From positions 1-32,923 of the forward strand of contig NZ_WBKI01000013.1 of NCBI RefSeq assembly GCF_008830365.1: DNA of 32,923 bases, written 5' to 3'. A program made the translations under genes and the position numbers. How positions within the stretch are numbered: position 1 is the first letter of the stretch; every line of letters begins with the position of its first letter. Of this stretch, positions 1 through 8,433 are shown in pieces. The notes beneath the pieces were generated by a model. The model was not told the DNA's origin. It was given only the letters and a program-made list of their open reading frames with translations, and made no database searches. Source of the DNA: Serratia proteamaculans. Its GTDB lineage: Bacteria > Pseudomonadota > Gammaproteobacteria > Enterobacterales > Enterobacteriaceae.

Positions 1-7
1 GTGGCGT

Positions 8-35
8 ATATTACGCTTTCCTCTTTCAGAGTCAA
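8..35 (-). promoter_or_regulatory. rRNA operon promoter P2
   Basis: On the minus strand a -35 box TTGACT (30-35) and a -10 box TAATAT (8-13) are separated by 16 bp. This is the spacing and arrangement of the downstream P2 promoter of enterobacterial rRNA operons. The start site and the antitermination leader (boxB/boxA) would lie left of the window. The rRNA operon itself is outside the window, so its identity is inferred from the promoters and from the conserved position divergent to purH, as in E. coli rrnE. Confidence 0.8.
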
Positions 36-116
36 CCCCTAAATTTCAGGATTTTTTCTCTTCGAACCCCGGAGACTCTGTGAAGTTGTTCACATGTTCC
101 GTGTCGATGGAGGCGC

Positions 117-144
117 ATTATAGGGAGTTCTCAGCAGGCCGCAA
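117..144 (-). promoter_or_regulatory. rRNA operon promoter P1
   Basis: Read on the minus strand, a perfect -10 box TATAAT (117-122) sits in the context ACTCCCTATAATGCGCC, nearly identical to the P1 promoters of E. coli rRNA operons, including the GC-rich discriminator GCGCC. The -35 region is TTGCGG (139-144) with a 16 bp spacer, weaker than the usual TTGTCA. P1 lies about 109 bp upstream of P2. In the family P1 is activated by UP elements and Fis and is inhibited by ppGpp/DksA; here only the promoter core and discriminator are directly visible. Confidence 0.85.
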
Positions 145-160
145 TAGGTATTTTCGACAA

Positions 161-190
161 AAACGATCGTTTGCTGCATTCCACAGCAAA
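161..190. repeat. Palindrome and inverted repeat upstream of rRNA P1
   Basis: A 12 bp palindrome AAACGATCGTTT (161-172) overlaps an inverted repeat TTTGCTG (170-176) / CAGCAAA (184-190) with a 7 bp loop. They lie about 40 to 70 bp upstream of the P1 start site, where Fis and the RNA polymerase alpha subunit bind in E. coli rRNA promoters. A Fis role is inference; the match to the degenerate Fis consensus was not scored. Confidence 0.4.
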
Positions 191-208
191 ACCCCGCTTT
201 ATACCTTG

Positions 209-229
209 TTGTGCACAAACTTATCCACA
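209..229 (+). promoter_or_regulatory. DnaA-box cluster between rRNA P1 and purH
   Basis: TTATCCACA (221-229) is a perfect match to the strong DnaA box consensus TTATNCACA. Three bases to its left, the palindrome TTGTGCACAA (209-218) presents a one-mismatch DnaA box on each strand. A further one-mismatch box, TTGTTCACA, lies at 86-94 between P1 and P2. DnaA is the replication initiator and also a transcription factor; binding here would place it between an rRNA operon and the purine operon. Occupancy is inference. Confidence 0.5.
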
Positions 230-261
230 GAAGTCATTTGCACGGAAAATTTACGAGCGCC

Positions 262-283
262 ACGCAAACGTTTTCGCTACAAT
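262..283 (+). promoter_or_regulatory. PurR operator and putative purHD promoter
   Basis: The 16 bp ACGCAAACGTTTTCGC (262-277) is a near-perfect pseudo-palindromic PurR box, compared with the consensus ACGCAAACGTTTGCGT. PurR with hypoxanthine or guanine represses purine synthesis genes, including purHD in E. coli. A plausible -10 box TACAAT (278-283) abuts the operator, but no good -35 box is visible at the proper distance, so the exact start site is uncertain. The operator call is much firmer than the promoter call. Confidence 0.8.
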
Positions 284-296
284 TCCCCGCGACGAA

Positions 297-379
297 ACGC
301 TCCCCTTTTTATGGGGGCGTTACCTGAATCTGTGCCTGATCACCCCTTTATAGAGAGAAAAACCTTTCCTTATAGAGAG
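297..379 (+). repeat. purH leader hairpin and 10-bp direct repeat
   Basis: The purH leader holds a GC-rich hairpin (ACGCTCCC 297-304 pairing with GGGGGCGT 313-320, one G-U pair). It is followed by two copies of TTATAGAGAG (348-357 and 370-379) whose starts are exactly 22 bp apart. There is no U-tract after the hairpin, so it is not an obvious intrinsic terminator. The function is unknown. Confidence 0.45.
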
Positions 380-440
380 TAGAAGGTGGAAATTCACGTA
401 ACGCTCTTTTATTGCGACTCCAAAGCCAAGGGATAAAACC

Positions 441-2030
441 ATGCAACAACCTCGTCCAATCCGCCGGGCCCTGCTCAGCGTCTCTGACAAAGCCGGTATC
501 GTTGAATTCGCCGAAGCGCTATCCCAGCGTGGCGTTGAACTGCTCTCCACCGGTGGCACTGCCCGCCTGCTGGCGGATGCCGGCCTGCCTGTTACCGAAG
601 TTTCCGACTATACCGGCTTCCCGGAAATGATGGACGGACGAGTAAAGACCCTGCACCCCAAAGTACATGGCGGTATTCTGGGCCGTCGTGGCCAGGACGA
701 TACCATCATGGACCAACATGACATCAAGCCAATCGACATGGTGGTAGTAAACCTTTATCCGTTCGCCCAGACCGTAGCGCGTCCGAACTGCTCACTGGAA
801 GACGCAGTCGAGAACATCGACATCGGCGGCCCTACCATGGTGCGCTCCGCCGCCAAAAACCATAAAGACGTTGCCATCGTGGTGAAGAGCAGCGACTACG
901 CCGCTATCATTACCGAGATGGATAACAACGACGGTTCGCTGCAATACACCACGAGATTCGATCTGGCCATCAAAGCCTTCGAACACACCGCCGCTTACGA
1001 CAGCATGATCGCCAACTACTTCGGCGCGCTGGTTCCGGCCTACCACGGTGATACTGAGCAACCTGCCGGCCGCTTCCCTCGCACCCTGAACCTCAACTAT
1101 ATAAAGAAGCAAGATATGCGCTACGGTGAGAACAGCCACCAGCAAGCTGCCTTCTATATAGAAGAGAACGTTCAGGAAGCCTCTGTCGCCACCGCGGAAC
1201 AATTGCAAGGCAAGGCGCTGTCTTACAACAACATCGCCGATACCGATGCAGCACTGGAATGTGTGAAAGAGTTCGCCGAGCCGGCCTGTGTGATCGTCAA
1301 GCACGCCAACCCGTGCGGTGTAGCGATCGGTGATGATGTTCTCGCGGCCTATGAGCGAGCCTATCAAACCGACCCTACCTCTGCTTTCGGCGGCATTATC
1401 GCCTTCAACCGCGAACTTGACGCCGCCACCGCACAGGCCATCATCAGCCGCCAGTTTGTGGAAGTGATTATCGCGCCGAGCATCAGCCAAGAGGCTCGCT
1501 CCCTGCTGGCTGCCAAGCAGAACGTGCGCGTATTGGCCTGTGGCCAATGGCAGCAACGTATTGCCGCTCTCGACTTCAAACGTGTCAACGGCGGCCTGCT
1601 GGTACAGGATCGCGATCTGGGCATGGTGAGCGAAGGCGACCTGCGCGTGGTATCCGAACGCCAACCGACCGCACAGGAACTGCGTGATGCGCTGTTCTGC
1701 TGGAAAGTCGCCAAGTTCGTGAAGTCCAACGCCATCGTCTATGCGCGTGACAACATGACTATCGGCATAGGCGCCGGCCAGATGAGCCGAGTTTACTCCG
1801 CCAAGATCGCCGGGATCAAAGCTGCGGACGAAGGCCTGGAAGTCAAAGGCTCCGCCATGGCGTCTGACGCCTTCTTCCCGTTCCGTGATGGCATCGATGC
1901 CGCCGCTGCGGTAGGTATCAGCTGTGTGATCCAGCCTGGCGGTTCGATCCGCGATGATGAAGTGATTGCCGCCGCCAACGAGCACGGCATCGCGATGATC
2001 TTCACCGACATGCGCCACTTCCGCCATTAA
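441..2030 (+). CDS. purH: Bifunctional AICAR transformylase / IMP cyclohydrolase PurH
   Basis: This enzyme catalyses the last two steps of de novo IMP synthesis in the cytoplasm: formylation of AICAR with 10-formyl-tetrahydrofolate, then ring closure to IMP. The 529-residue product has the same length as E. coli PurH. The N-terminal cyclohydrolase (MGS-like) domain carries [11 protein letters not shown] and [14 protein letters not shown]. The C-terminal transformylase domain carries the signature KHANPCG at about residues 287-293, whose Lys-His pair is catalytic in the family. ATG at 441 has a ribosome-binding site AAGGGA (428-433). It is the first gene of purHD, behind a PurR box and divergent from an rRNA operon, as in E. 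coli. The protein is intact. Confidence 0.98.
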   Translation: MQQPRPIRRALLSVSDKAGIVEFAEALSQRGVELLSTGGTARLLADAGLPVTEVSDYTGFPEMMDGRVKTLHPKVHGGILGRRGQDDTIMDQHDIKPIDMVVVNLYPFAQTVARPNCSLEDAVENIDIGGPTMVRSAAKNHKDVAIVVKSSDYAAIITEMDNNDGSLQYTTRFDLAIKAFEHTAAYDSMIANYFGALVPAYHGDTEQPAGRFPRTLNLNYIKKQDMRYGENSHQQAAFYIEENVQEASVATAEQLQGKALSYNNIADTDAALECVKEFAEPACVIVKHANPCGVAIGDDVLAAYERAYQTDPTSAFGGIIAFNRELDAATAQAIISRQFVEVIIAPSISQEARSLLAAKQNVRVLACGQWQQRIAALDFKRVNGGLLVQDRDLGMVSEGDLRVVSERQPTAQELRDALFCWKVAKFVKSNAIVYARDNMTIGIGAGQMSRVYSAKIAGIKAADEGLEVKGSAMASDAFFPFRDGIDAAAAVGISCVIQPGGSIRDDEVIAAANEHGIAMIFTDMRHFRH

Positions 2031-2041
2031 TCCCTTTTGCC

Positions 2042-2061
2042 GCGTGCGCTCCGGCGCACGC
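2042..2061 (+). repeat. purH-purD intercistronic hairpin
   Basis: GCGTGCGC (2042-2049) pairs perfectly with GCGCACGC (2054-2061) around a TCCG tetraloop, in the 48 bp between purH and purD. No U-tract follows, so it is more likely an mRNA-stability or processing structure than a terminator; that role is inference. Confidence 0.6.
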
Positions 2062-2078
2062 TCTGCGTGGAGCACCTA

Positions 2079-3362
2079 ATGAACATTTTAATTATCGGCA
2101 ACGGCGGGCGCGAACATGCGCTGGCCTGGAAAGCGGCCCAGTCGCCGTTGGCAGATAAAGTCTACGTTGCACCGGGTAACGCCGGCACCGCACTGGAAAG
2201 CAATCTGGAGAATGTGGCGATCTCCGCTACCGATATTCCAGCGCTGCTTGCCTTTGCCCAGAGCCATGATATCGATCTCACCATCGTCGGGCCGGAAGCG
2301 CCGTTGGTGATTGGTGTGGTTGATGCCTTCCAGGCCGCGGGCCTGAAAATCTTTGGCCCATCCCAGGCGGCAGCCCAATTGGAAGGCTCCAAAGCCTTCA
2401 CCAAAGACTTCCTGGCGCGCCATAACATCCCAAGCGCCGAGTACCAAAACTTTACCGAGGTTGAGCCGGCGCTGGCCTATCTGCGCAGTAAAGGTGCCCC
2501 CATCGTTATCAAGGCCGACGGCCTCGCCGCCGGCAAGGGCGTGATCGTCGCCATGACGTTGCAGGAAGCGGAAGACGCAGTGCAGGACATGTTGGCCGGT
2601 AACGCCTTTGGCGATGCAGGTCACCGCATCGTGGTGGAAGAGTTCCTTGAAGGTGAGGAAGCCAGCTTTATCGTGATGGTCGACGGCGAGAACGTGGTGC
2701 CGATGGCCACCAGCCAGGATCACAAACGCGTTGGCGACGGTGATACAGGCCCAAACACCGGCGGCATGGGGGCTTACTCCCCGGCACCGGTCGTTACCGA
2801 TGAAATCCACCAGCGCGCCATGGACCAGGTTATCTGGCCAACCGTGCGTGGCATGGCAGCGGAAGGCAACACCTACGTCGGTTTCCTGTACGCCGGGCTG
2901 ATGATCTCCGCCGACGGCCAGCCAAAGGTGATTGAGTTCAACTGTCGCTTTGGCGATCCGGAAACCCAACCCATCATGCTGCGTCTGCGTTCTGATCTGA
3001 TCGAACTGTGCCTGGCCGGTGCAGAAGGCAAGCTGGGAGAGAAAACCTCCGAGTGGGATGAGCGCCCTGCGCTAGGCGTGGTACTGGCAGCCGGCGGCTA
3101 TCCGGGTGATTACAACAACGGTGAAATCATTCAGGGTCTGCCACAGCAGGAAAGTGCCGACGGTAAGGTGTTCCACGCCGGTACCCGCATGCAGGGCGAT
3201 GACGTGGTCACCAGCGGTGGGCGCGTGTTGTGCGTAACCGCATTGGGTGAAACGGTGGCACAAGCGCAACAACGCGCCTATCAATTAGCAGAAGGTATTC
3301 AGTGGCCGGGGAGTTTCTGCCGCAAGGATATTGGCTATCGTGCGATTGCACGCGGTAAATGA
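2079..3362 (+). CDS. purD: Phosphoribosylamine-glycine ligase PurD (GAR synthetase)
   Basis: PurD joins 5-phosphoribosylamine to glycine with ATP, the second step of purine synthesis. The protein starts MNILIIGNGGREHALAWK, the dinucleotide-like N-terminal motif of the family. It continues with an ATP-grasp fold (KADGLAAGKGV at about residues 144-154) and the metal-binding EFNCRFGDPETQ near residues 288-299. The open frame extends upstream to 2037, but the family start is the ATG at 2079, preceded by TGGAG (2068-2072), giving 427 residues (E. coli 429). It is co-transcribed with purH across a 48 bp gap and ends just before a strong terminator. In E. coli zraSR/zraP follow purD; they are missing here. 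Confidence 0.98.
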   Translation: MNILIIGNGGREHALAWKAAQSPLADKVYVAPGNAGTALESNLENVAISATDIPALLAFAQSHDIDLTIVGPEAPLVIGVVDAFQAAGLKIFGPSQAAAQLEGSKAFTKDFLARHNIPSAEYQNFTEVEPALAYLRSKGAPIVIKADGLAAGKGVIVAMTLQEAEDAVQDMLAGNAFGDAGHRIVVEEFLEGEEASFIVMVDGENVVPMATSQDHKRVGDGDTGPNTGGMGAYSPAPVVTDEIHQRAMDQVIWPTVRGMAAEGNTYVGFLYAGLMISADGQPKVIEFNCRFGDPETQPIMLRLRSDLIELCLAGAEGKLGEKTSEWDERPALGVVLAAGGYPGDYNNGEIIQGLPQQESADGKVFHAGTRMQGDDVVTSGGRVLCVTALGETVAQAQQRAYQLAEGIQWPGSFCRKDIGYRAIARGK

Positions 3363-3384
3363 TCTGAACACCGAAATGCTATCC

Positions 3385-3410
3385 AGGCTCCGCAATGCGG
3401 AGCCTTTTTT
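3385..3410 (+). terminator. purHD intrinsic terminator
   Basis: A perfect 9 bp stem AGGCTCCGC (3385-3393) / GCGGAGCCT (3397-3405) with an AAT loop is followed by six T (3405-3410). It lies 23 bp after purD and points rightward. It overlaps the last codon of the converging yjaH gene by two bases. Confidence 0.93.
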
Positions 3411-4110
3411 ATAGCCGGTCTTCTTTCGGTTCCCAGCGGCAAAAATCATCGTTCGCCACCAGCAGCAGTTCACGCCCTTCCGGTGCATCCAGCCAGGCTA
3501 TATTCACCGGCTGGCTGCTATTGCGGGCGCGTCGCGCAATCCAGGCTTCGGCACTGCTGTCCAGCTCCGGCTTCAGCGTTTGGCCATCGCAGGTTTGTAC
3601 TACCCCTTGCTGCCAACGCCCCTGCAGCAGCTTCACCTTGCCGGCGCGCAGCGCATTGCTTAATTCCAGCACTCGTCGGGCCTGGTATTGATACAGCGCG
3701 ATTTCATCGGTGGTCAGTTGTTCACGCCGCGTAGCCAATTGGCGCTGCATAAAGCTCACTCCGCCGTCATCGGCAAAGCGCAATTGAATAGAGTCTTGAT
3801 CGCCATCGGCGTCAGTGCGTTTAATCTGACGCAGCTTGCCGTTTTCATATTCGTACAACGTGGTGACGGTACCCGGACCACGGTAGGGACTGTAGACGCT
3901 CATCAACACCAGTGGATGATGCCGATCGTCATCTTTACGCCACAGACGCATAACGCCCTGGTCGGCTACATAGCCACTGGCCGTAAAGGCAGGGGGATCA
4001 GAATGACTGCTGCAGGCGCTCAGGCCGCCGGCAATGCCGATGACCATAAGCGCCTGTCGGATAAACAAAAGGGGCGCTATAGCCCCTCTGTTTAATCTTT
4101 TCACCAACAC
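3409..4110 (-). CDS. yjaH: DUF1481-family putative lipoprotein YjaH
   Basis: Function is unknown. The protein resembles E. coli YjaH (DUF1481), which also sits beside hupA. A hydrophobic stretch ending in the lipobox LSAC, then SSHSDP, predicts signal peptidase II cleavage and lipid anchoring. The mature part is soluble and contains CDGQTLKPELDSS and LLLVANDDFCRWEP, which carry two cysteines that could pair. The start is uncertain. The longest frame begins with GTG at 4110 (233 residues, close to my recollection of the E. coli length), but its first codons run through the hupA terminator stem-loop. TTG at 4068 would give a compact 18-residue signal peptide, and ATG at 4047 would leave only 11 residues before the lipobox cysteine, too short for a normal signal. 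None has a good ribosome-binding site. Confidence 0.8.
   Translation of the reverse strand: MLVKRLNRGAIAPLLFIRQALMVIGIAGGLSACSSHSDPPAFTASGYVADQGVMRLWRKDDDRHHPLVLMSVYSPYRGPGTVTTLYEYENGKLRQIKRTDADGDQDSIQLRFADDGGVSFMQRQLATRREQLTTDEIALYQYQARRVLELSNALRAGKVKLLQGRWQQGVVQTCDGQTLKPELDSSAEAWIARRARNSSQPVNIAWLDAPEGRELLLVANDDFCRWEPKEDRL
4064..4087 (-). terminator. hupA intrinsic terminator
   Basis: On the minus strand AGGGGC (4082-4087) pairs with GCCCCT (4070-4075) around a six-base loop, followed by TTTTGTTT. It lies about 30 bp after the hupA stop and inside the longest yjaH reading frame, so it would separate the abundant HU message from yjaH. Confidence 0.75.
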
Positions 4111-4116
4111 GCAGTA

Positions 4117-4389
4117 TTACTTAACTGCGTCTTTCAGTGCTTTACCAGAAACGAACGCAGGCACGTTAGCAGCTGCGATTTTGATTTCTTTACCAGTCTG
4201 CGGGTTGCGACCAGTGCGCTCGTTGCGGTGGTTGACCTTGAAAGTCCCGAAACCAACCAATTGTACTGCATCACCTTCTTTCAGAGACTCAGTAATAGCA
4301 GCCAGGGTGGATTCCAGAGCCAGTTTAGCTTGTGCTTTGGAAAGGTCAGCCTTGTCCGCGATTACATCAATCAGTTGAGTCTTGTTCAT
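4117..4389 (-). CDS. hupA: DNA-binding protein HU-alpha
   Basis: HU-alpha is a small nucleoid protein that bends and compacts DNA, usually as a heterodimer with HU-beta. The 90-residue product has the HU length and the beta-arm signature [18 protein letters not shown] (about residues 46-63). Its start [18 protein letters not shown] matches the alpha subunit more than the beta subunit. ATG at 4389 has AAGGA about 6 bases upstream. It has its own terminator, and the 188 bp spacer upstream probably contains its own promoter, which I could not place confidently. It lies between yjaH and yjaG, as in E. coli. Confidence 0.97.
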   Translation of the reverse strand: MNKTQLIDVIADKADLSKAQAKLALESTLAAITESLKEGDAVQLVGFGTFKVNHRNERTGRNPQTGKEIKIAAANVPAFVSGKALKDAVK

Positions 4390-4577
4390 AAGTTATCCTT
4401 ACAGTGTGTTTATCGTTTGCAAAGCATCGAGTGCGACGGATATGCCGATGTACAGCACTCCCTGCATACACGCACCGATAGCCACTTTTTTTACGCCCCC
4501 CAAATGTAGACCAGACAGGGTGCGGATGTGAAGCCTTAAGGCATGACAAATCAGGCGTTAAATCACGTTTTCTTGCC

Positions 4578-5168
4578 TTATTGCGTTAAATTTATCCCGA
4601 TATTACTAACCGCGGCCTCGCGGAGGTCAGAACGTAACCCTTTGATCAGTTCTAAATCACGCTCTTCGCAGTCAGCCAACAGGCGGAAAATTTCCCATTG
4701 GATGTCCCATTCTTCCTCTACCGCAGGCAAAACCTTGAGCTCATCGTCGGTCATTTCTTTACCGGCCTGAGTCATTTCCAACATCGCCACGGTGCGAATT
4801 GACGTTTCGCTGATGGCGATGGCGTGCTCTAGCGTCTCCCCGCTGAGTCGCGAATGGATCAGTTCCCCTAATGCGATACAGGCGTCAATCGCCGGGTAAA
4901 CGCCGTAAAGATCGTAATCTTCTGCCGAGGGGATCGCCTCTTCCAACTTCTCCAACTGATTGTCAAAGTTGACCTTGGCGTCCTTGATCACCAGTGTTTC
5001 CCACACCAAATCCAGAATGCGGCGATAAATTGCCGGATCGCCGAACTCGGTTTGCAGGCAGAACATCTGGTAATTCGGATACATACGCTCGCACAAACTG
5101 GCCATGAAGGTCAAATGTTGCCAGCTCTCAAGTTTTTCCAGACGTAAATGAATCGGGTTACGTAGCAT
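4578..5168 (-). CDS. yjaG: DUF416-family protein YjaG
   Basis: This is a conserved protein of unknown function (DUF416), with 196 residues as in E. coli YjaG. It is acidic, probably mostly helical and cytoplasmic: there is no signal peptide and no membrane segment. Recognisable stretches include MLRNPIHLRLEKLESWQHL at the start and EEEWDIQWEIFRLLADCEE near residue 150-168. It follows nfi by 48 bp on the same strand and is likely the last gene of the nudC-hemE-nfi-yjaG cluster. The neighbourhood gives no firm clue to its role. Confidence 0.92.
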   Translation of the reverse strand: MLRNPIHLRLEKLESWQHLTFMASLCERMYPNYQMFCLQTEFGDPAIYRRILDLVWETLVIKDAKVNFDNQLEKLEEAIPSAEDYDLYGVYPAIDACIALGELIHSRLSGETLEHAIAISETSIRTVAMLEMTQAGKEMTDDELKVLPAVEEEWDIQWEIFRLLADCEERDLELIKGLRSDLREAAVSNIGINLTQ

Positions 5169-5216
5169 TATTCACTCTCTTACGCGTTATCTGCGCCGCA
5201 GTGTACCCGAAATCGG

Positions 5217-5903
5217 TCATTGCGACACCTCTGGATGCTGCTGTAACCAGCGCTGGAAGGCCGGGCGGCGCGAGGCAATGGCATCGGCCCAACGTGTAGG
5301 TTCTGGCAAACGGTAACCCGCCATGCAACGTTGTACCCAGGCGAGCGCACTGTCGGCGCCAACACGATGACCGGTGGAAATGAACAACGGATTGCAGCGC
5401 GCCTTGCTGCGCCATACCCAACCCAACGGCTCGCCTTTGTCCTCCAGCGCAGCCAATGCGCCTGCATCTGCGTCCAATGGGGCGAATTTACCGCACAGGC
5501 GCTTTTTGGCTACGCCGATGGTCGGTACGTCAACCAGCAGGCCAAAATGGCTGGCAACGCCCAGGCGGCGCGGATGCGAGATGCCATGACCATCGACCAG
5601 AACCAGGTCCGGTTTCTGATGCAGTTGCTCCCAGGCAGCAAGCAACGCAGGGTATTCACGGAATGATAAAAAACCAGGGATATAGGGCATGGTGGTGCTA
5701 ACACGAGCCACCTGATATTCCACCAGCTCCAGCGACGGATAGCGCAGGATGGCGATGGCGGCGCGGGTTACCGCCCCTTCCTGCTCAAAACCCACGTCGG
5801 CACCGGCGATAAAGGTCGGTGGAACGACCAAAAAATCATCCTGGCGAATGACTTCAGAGGCGCGAAGCAGTTGCTCCGTACGCAGGGCCTTAGTATCTAT
5901 CAC
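5217..5903 (-). CDS. nfi: Endonuclease V (deoxyinosine 3' endonuclease)
   Basis: Endonuclease V nicks DNA at the second phosphodiester bond 3' of deoxyinosine and starts repair of deaminated adenine. The sequence shows the family motifs GADVGFEQ (with the catalytic Asp equivalent to D35 of E. coli), [16 protein letters not shown] (catalytic Glu), [14 protein letters not shown] (second metal-binding Asp) and GVAKKRLCG. The frame can be read from TTG at 5909, but GTG at 5903 is preferred. It sits 6 bases after TAAGGA (5910-5915), which overlaps the hemE stop codon, and it gives 228 residues with family-like motif positions. It is translationally linked to hemE. Confidence 0.95.
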   Translation of the reverse strand: MIDTKALRTEQLLRASEVIRQDDFLVVPPTFIAGADVGFEQEGAVTRAAIAILRYPSLELVEYQVARVSTTMPYIPGFLSFREYPALLAAWEQLHQKPDLVLVDGHGISHPRRLGVASHFGLLVDVPTIGVAKKRLCGKFAPLDADAGALAALEDKGEPLGWVWRSKARCNPLFISTGHRVGADSALAWVQRCMAGYRLPEPTRWADAIASRRPAFQRWLQQHPEVSQ

Positions 5904-5912
5904 GTCCAATCC

Positions 5913-6977
5913 TTAGCGATGGTATTTTCCCGACTGCGCGTGAACCGCCTCAACAAAGGCGCCTGCGTTCTCCGGCGGCACGTCCAGGTGAATACCATGC
6001 CCCAGGTTGAACACGTGCCCTTCGCCGTGGCCGAAACCAGCCAGAATGGTTCCCACTTCCTGGCCGATACGCTCGGGTGACGCATACAGCATGGAAGGAT
6101 CCATATTGCCCTGCAACGCGACTTTGTCCCCTACGCGACGGCGTGCATCACCGATATCGGTTGTCCAGTCGAGGCCTAACGCGTCACAACCGGTCGCCGC
6201 CATCGCCTCCAGCCACTGACCGCCACCTTTGGTAAACAGCGTCACCGGCACGCGGCGGCCGTCGTTTTCACGTAACAGGCCGTCGACAATCTTATGCATG
6301 TAGTGCAGTGAGAACTCACGGTAGTCACGGCCGGTCAGCACGCCGCCCCAGGTATCGAACACCATCACCGATTGTGCACCGGCTTTAATCTGGGCGTTAA
6401 GATACAAGATGACGCTGTCCGCCAGCTTATCCAGCAGCAGGTGTAACGTCGCCGGCTCGGCGTACATCATTTTTTTCAGCTTGGTGAAGGCCTTGCTGCT
6501 GCCGCCTTCCACCATATAGGTCGCCAGTGTCCACGGGCTGCCAGAAAAACCAATCAGCGGCACTTCGCCCTTCAGCTCACGACGGATGGTGCGCACCGCA
6601 TTCATCACATAACCCAGTTCCACTTCCGGGTCGAACGCCGGCAGCTTGTCGACGTCGGCACGGCTGGTGATCGGTGAGGAGAAACGCGGGCCTTCACCGG
6701 TTTCGAAATACAGGCCCAGCCCCATAGCATCGGGAATGGTGAGGATATCGGAGAACAGGATCGCAGCATCCAGTGGGAAACGACGCAGCGGCTGCAGCGT
6801 GACCTCACAAGCCAGCTCCGCGTTCTTGCACAGCGACATGAAATCACCGGCCTCGGCGCGCGTAGCCTTGTACTCCGGCAAATAACGACCGGCCTGACGC
6901 ATCATCCATACAGGGGTCACATCCACCGGCTGACGCAACAGTGCGCGCAGGTAACGGTCGTTCTTCAACTCATTCAT
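5913..6977 (-). CDS. hemE: Uroporphyrinogen decarboxylase HemE
   Basis: HemE removes the four acetate carboxyls of uroporphyrinogen III to give coproporphyrinogen III in haem synthesis; it is cytoplasmic and cofactor-free. Its 354 residues match the E. coli length. Visible signatures are [15 protein letters not shown] (about residues 23-37), with the substrate-carboxylate-binding arginine, and [19 protein letters not shown] (about 140-158). [10 protein letters not shown] near residue 69 holds the pyrrole-binding aspartate of the family. ATG at 6977 has GGGAG about 8 bases upstream. It sits 39 bp downstream of nudC and directly precedes nfi. Confidence 0.98.
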   Translation of the reverse strand: MNELKNDRYLRALLRQPVDVTPVWMMRQAGRYLPEYKATRAEAGDFMSLCKNAELACEVTLQPLRRFPLDAAILFSDILTIPDAMGLGLYFETGEGPRFSSPITSRADVDKLPAFDPEVELGYVMNAVRTIRRELKGEVPLIGFSGSPWTLATYMVEGGSSKAFTKLKKMMYAEPATLHLLLDKLADSVILYLNAQIKAGAQSVMVFDTWGGVLTGRDYREFSLHYMHKIVDGLLRENDGRRVPVTLFTKGGGQWLEAMAATGCDALGLDWTTDIGDARRRVGDKVALQGNMDPSMLYASPERIGQEVGTILAGFGHGEGHVFNLGHGIHLDVPPENAGAFVEAVHAQSGKYHR

Positions 6978-7016
6978 TATGGGGCTCCCTTATTCATCTG
7001 CCGCTATTGTAGCGAT

Positions 7017-7784
7017 TTATTGTTCACGGCATAAGGCTACGGTGTCCTCTATCAGGCGGCGCGCTACGGTGCCGGGTGGCGGTAGCAGTGGCAACCGATC
7101 GTAGCGGTACCAACCGGCGTTAAGCAGCTCTTTGGGATCGTGGCGGATCTCGCCCCGGTGATAATCGGCCATAAAGGCCATCATCAGCGAATGCGGGAAT
7201 GGCCAGGGTTGCGAGGCGATATAACGCAGGTTTTTGATTTCAATATTACTTTCTTCCATAACCTCACGCGCAGCCGCCTGCTCCAGCGTTTCGCCGACTT
7301 CGACAAAACCGGCCAGTACGGTATGAATACCGCCGCGGTGACGCACATGCTGCGCCAGCAGGATCTCATCGTCACGCCGAATGGCGACAATCACGCAGGG
7401 TGCGATCTGCGGGTAATAACGCTCCCGGCAGTTGCCACACAAGCAGGCACTTTCGGTGCGGCTGAGGTGCATTTCATGGCCACAATAGCCACAGTAGCGG
7501 TGCGAACGGTAAAAATCGGCCAGTTGTACGCCACGCCCGGCGAGCTGGAACAGCCCGCGATCGAGTTCAAGCAGTTGGCGCACCGAGCCCATCTCCTGCG
7601 GCATCGCGTGGCGCACCAGCCAGACCGGCAGCCCTTCCCATTCACCAATAGCGCGAGCCATCCGCCCCTGCAGGGAGAATGACGCCGCTAAACCGCACGG
7701 TAATTCACCGTTCGGTAACCAAAGTTTGCTTTCATGGCTGACGATCCACCAGCCATTTTCATTACCCGTTAATGCAAGTTCCAT
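7017..7784 (-). CDS. nudC: NADH pyrophosphatase / RNA NAD-decapping hydrolase NudC
   Basis: NudC hydrolyses NAD(H) to NMN(H) and AMP and removes NAD caps from bacterial RNA. The protein has a zinc ribbon (CGYCG, then CLCGNC), a Nudix box [20 protein letters not shown], and the NADH-pyrophosphatase-specific motif SQPWPFPHS. The last glycine of the Nudix consensus (GX5EX7REUXEEXGU) is asparagine here (EESNI in place of EESGI); I checked this against the bases (codon AAT). The frame runs up to GTG at 7817, but ATG at 7784 places the GWW motif exactly as in E. coli and gives 255 residues (E. coli 257); neither start has a strong ribosome-binding site. It heads the nudC-hemE-nfi-yjaG cluster and diverges from rsd. 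Confidence 0.95.
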   Translation of the reverse strand: MELALTGNENGWWIVSHESKLWLPNGELPCGLAASFSLQGRMARAIGEWEGLPVWLVRHAMPQEMGSVRQLLELDRGLFQLAGRGVQLADFYRSHRYCGYCGHEMHLSRTESACLCGNCRERYYPQIAPCVIVAIRRDDEILLAQHVRHRGGIHTVLAGFVEVGETLEQAAAREVMEESNIEIKNLRYIASQPWPFPHSLMMAFMADYHRGEIRHDPKELLNAGWYRYDRLPLLPPPGTVARRLIEDTVALCREQ

Positions 7785-7883
7785 ATCGTTGTTGCACAAC
7801 CTCAGCTTCACTGGCACTCTACAAATCGGCCTTGTTACATTTTAATAACTTACTGTTACGTTTTATTACTTACGGAGTCAAAC

Positions 7884-8387
7884 ATGCTCAACCGTTTGGA
7901 AAGCCTGACTCAGCGCGTTGGTGGTAGTAATGAATTAGTAGATCAATGGCTTCAGGCACGCAAGCAATTGCTGGTCGCCTATTGCGCCCTGGTGGGCATC
8001 AAACCGAACAAAGAAAAGCATACGCCGCTGAATGAAAAAGCGCTGGAGAACTTTTGCCATAACCTGGTGGATTATCTCTCTGCCGGCCATTTTCATATCT
8101 ATGACAGAATTATCAAACAAGTGGAAGGCGCATCCAGTCCGAAAATGTCTTTGGCGGTCAACATCTATCCCAAGCTGTGGGCCAATACCGAGCAGATCAT
8201 GGCTTTCCACGATCGCTATACCGAAGTGGATATCGATCAGGACCTGTGTCTGGAATTGCATAAGTCTTTGTCCGACATCGGTGAAACGCTGGCAGCACGT
8301 TTTACCCTCGAAGACAGGTTGATCCAACTGGCAGCGGAAACCTGGCAGCAGGCGCAACCGGATGAGGCTCTGGATCCAGCCCGTTAA
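7884..8387 (+). CDS. rsd: Regulator of sigma D (anti-sigma-70 factor) Rsd
   Basis: Rsd binds sigma-70 region 4 in stationary phase and favours use of alternative sigma factors; in E. coli it also stimulates the SpoT ppGpp hydrolase. The 167-residue product (E. coli 158) is a helical Rsd/AlgQ-family protein, with [20 protein letters not shown] at the start and [15 protein letters not shown] in the middle. ATG at 7884 follows CGGAG at 8 bases. It lies between nudC, divergent across 99 bp, and the thi riboswitch. The C-terminal tail DEALDPAR extends slightly beyond the E. coli protein. Confidence 0.95.
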   Translation: MLNRLESLTQRVGGSNELVDQWLQARKQLLVAYCALVGIKPNKEKHTPLNEKALENFCHNLVDYLSAGHFHIYDRIIKQVEGASSPKMSLAVNIYPKLWANTEQIMAFHDRYTEVDIDQDLCLELHKSLSDIGETLAARFTLEDRLIQLAAETWQQAQPDEALDPAR

Positions 8388-8391
8388 AATT

Positions 8392-8422
8392 TTGTAGTCT
8401 TTTTTATTATCCCTCCTATACT
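8392..8422 (+). promoter_or_regulatory. Putative thi operon promoter
   Basis: TTGTAG (8392-8397) and TATACT (8417-8422) with a 19 bp spacer predict a start near 8429, a few bases before the TPP aptamer begins. The -10 box is good and the spacer slightly long. The hexamer TATACT is also the loop of a hairpin CCCTCC / GGAGGG (8411-8428). Confidence 0.5.
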
Positions 8423-8433
8423 GGAGGGCATCT

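Noticed and set aside
80..382. 100-residue plus-strand frame upstream of purH
   Set aside because: It overlaps the rRNA P1 promoter, the DnaA boxes and the PurR box, and has no plausible start signal.
792..2075. 427-residue minus-strand frame opposite purH
   Set aside because: It is a shadow of the purH codons on the opposite strand. It has no family resemblance and no ribosome-binding site, and purH is unambiguous.
8411..8428. CCCTCC / GGAGGG hairpin after rsd as an rsd terminator
   Set aside because: The T-rich run precedes the stem and does not follow it, and the loop is the likely -10 box of the thi promoter.
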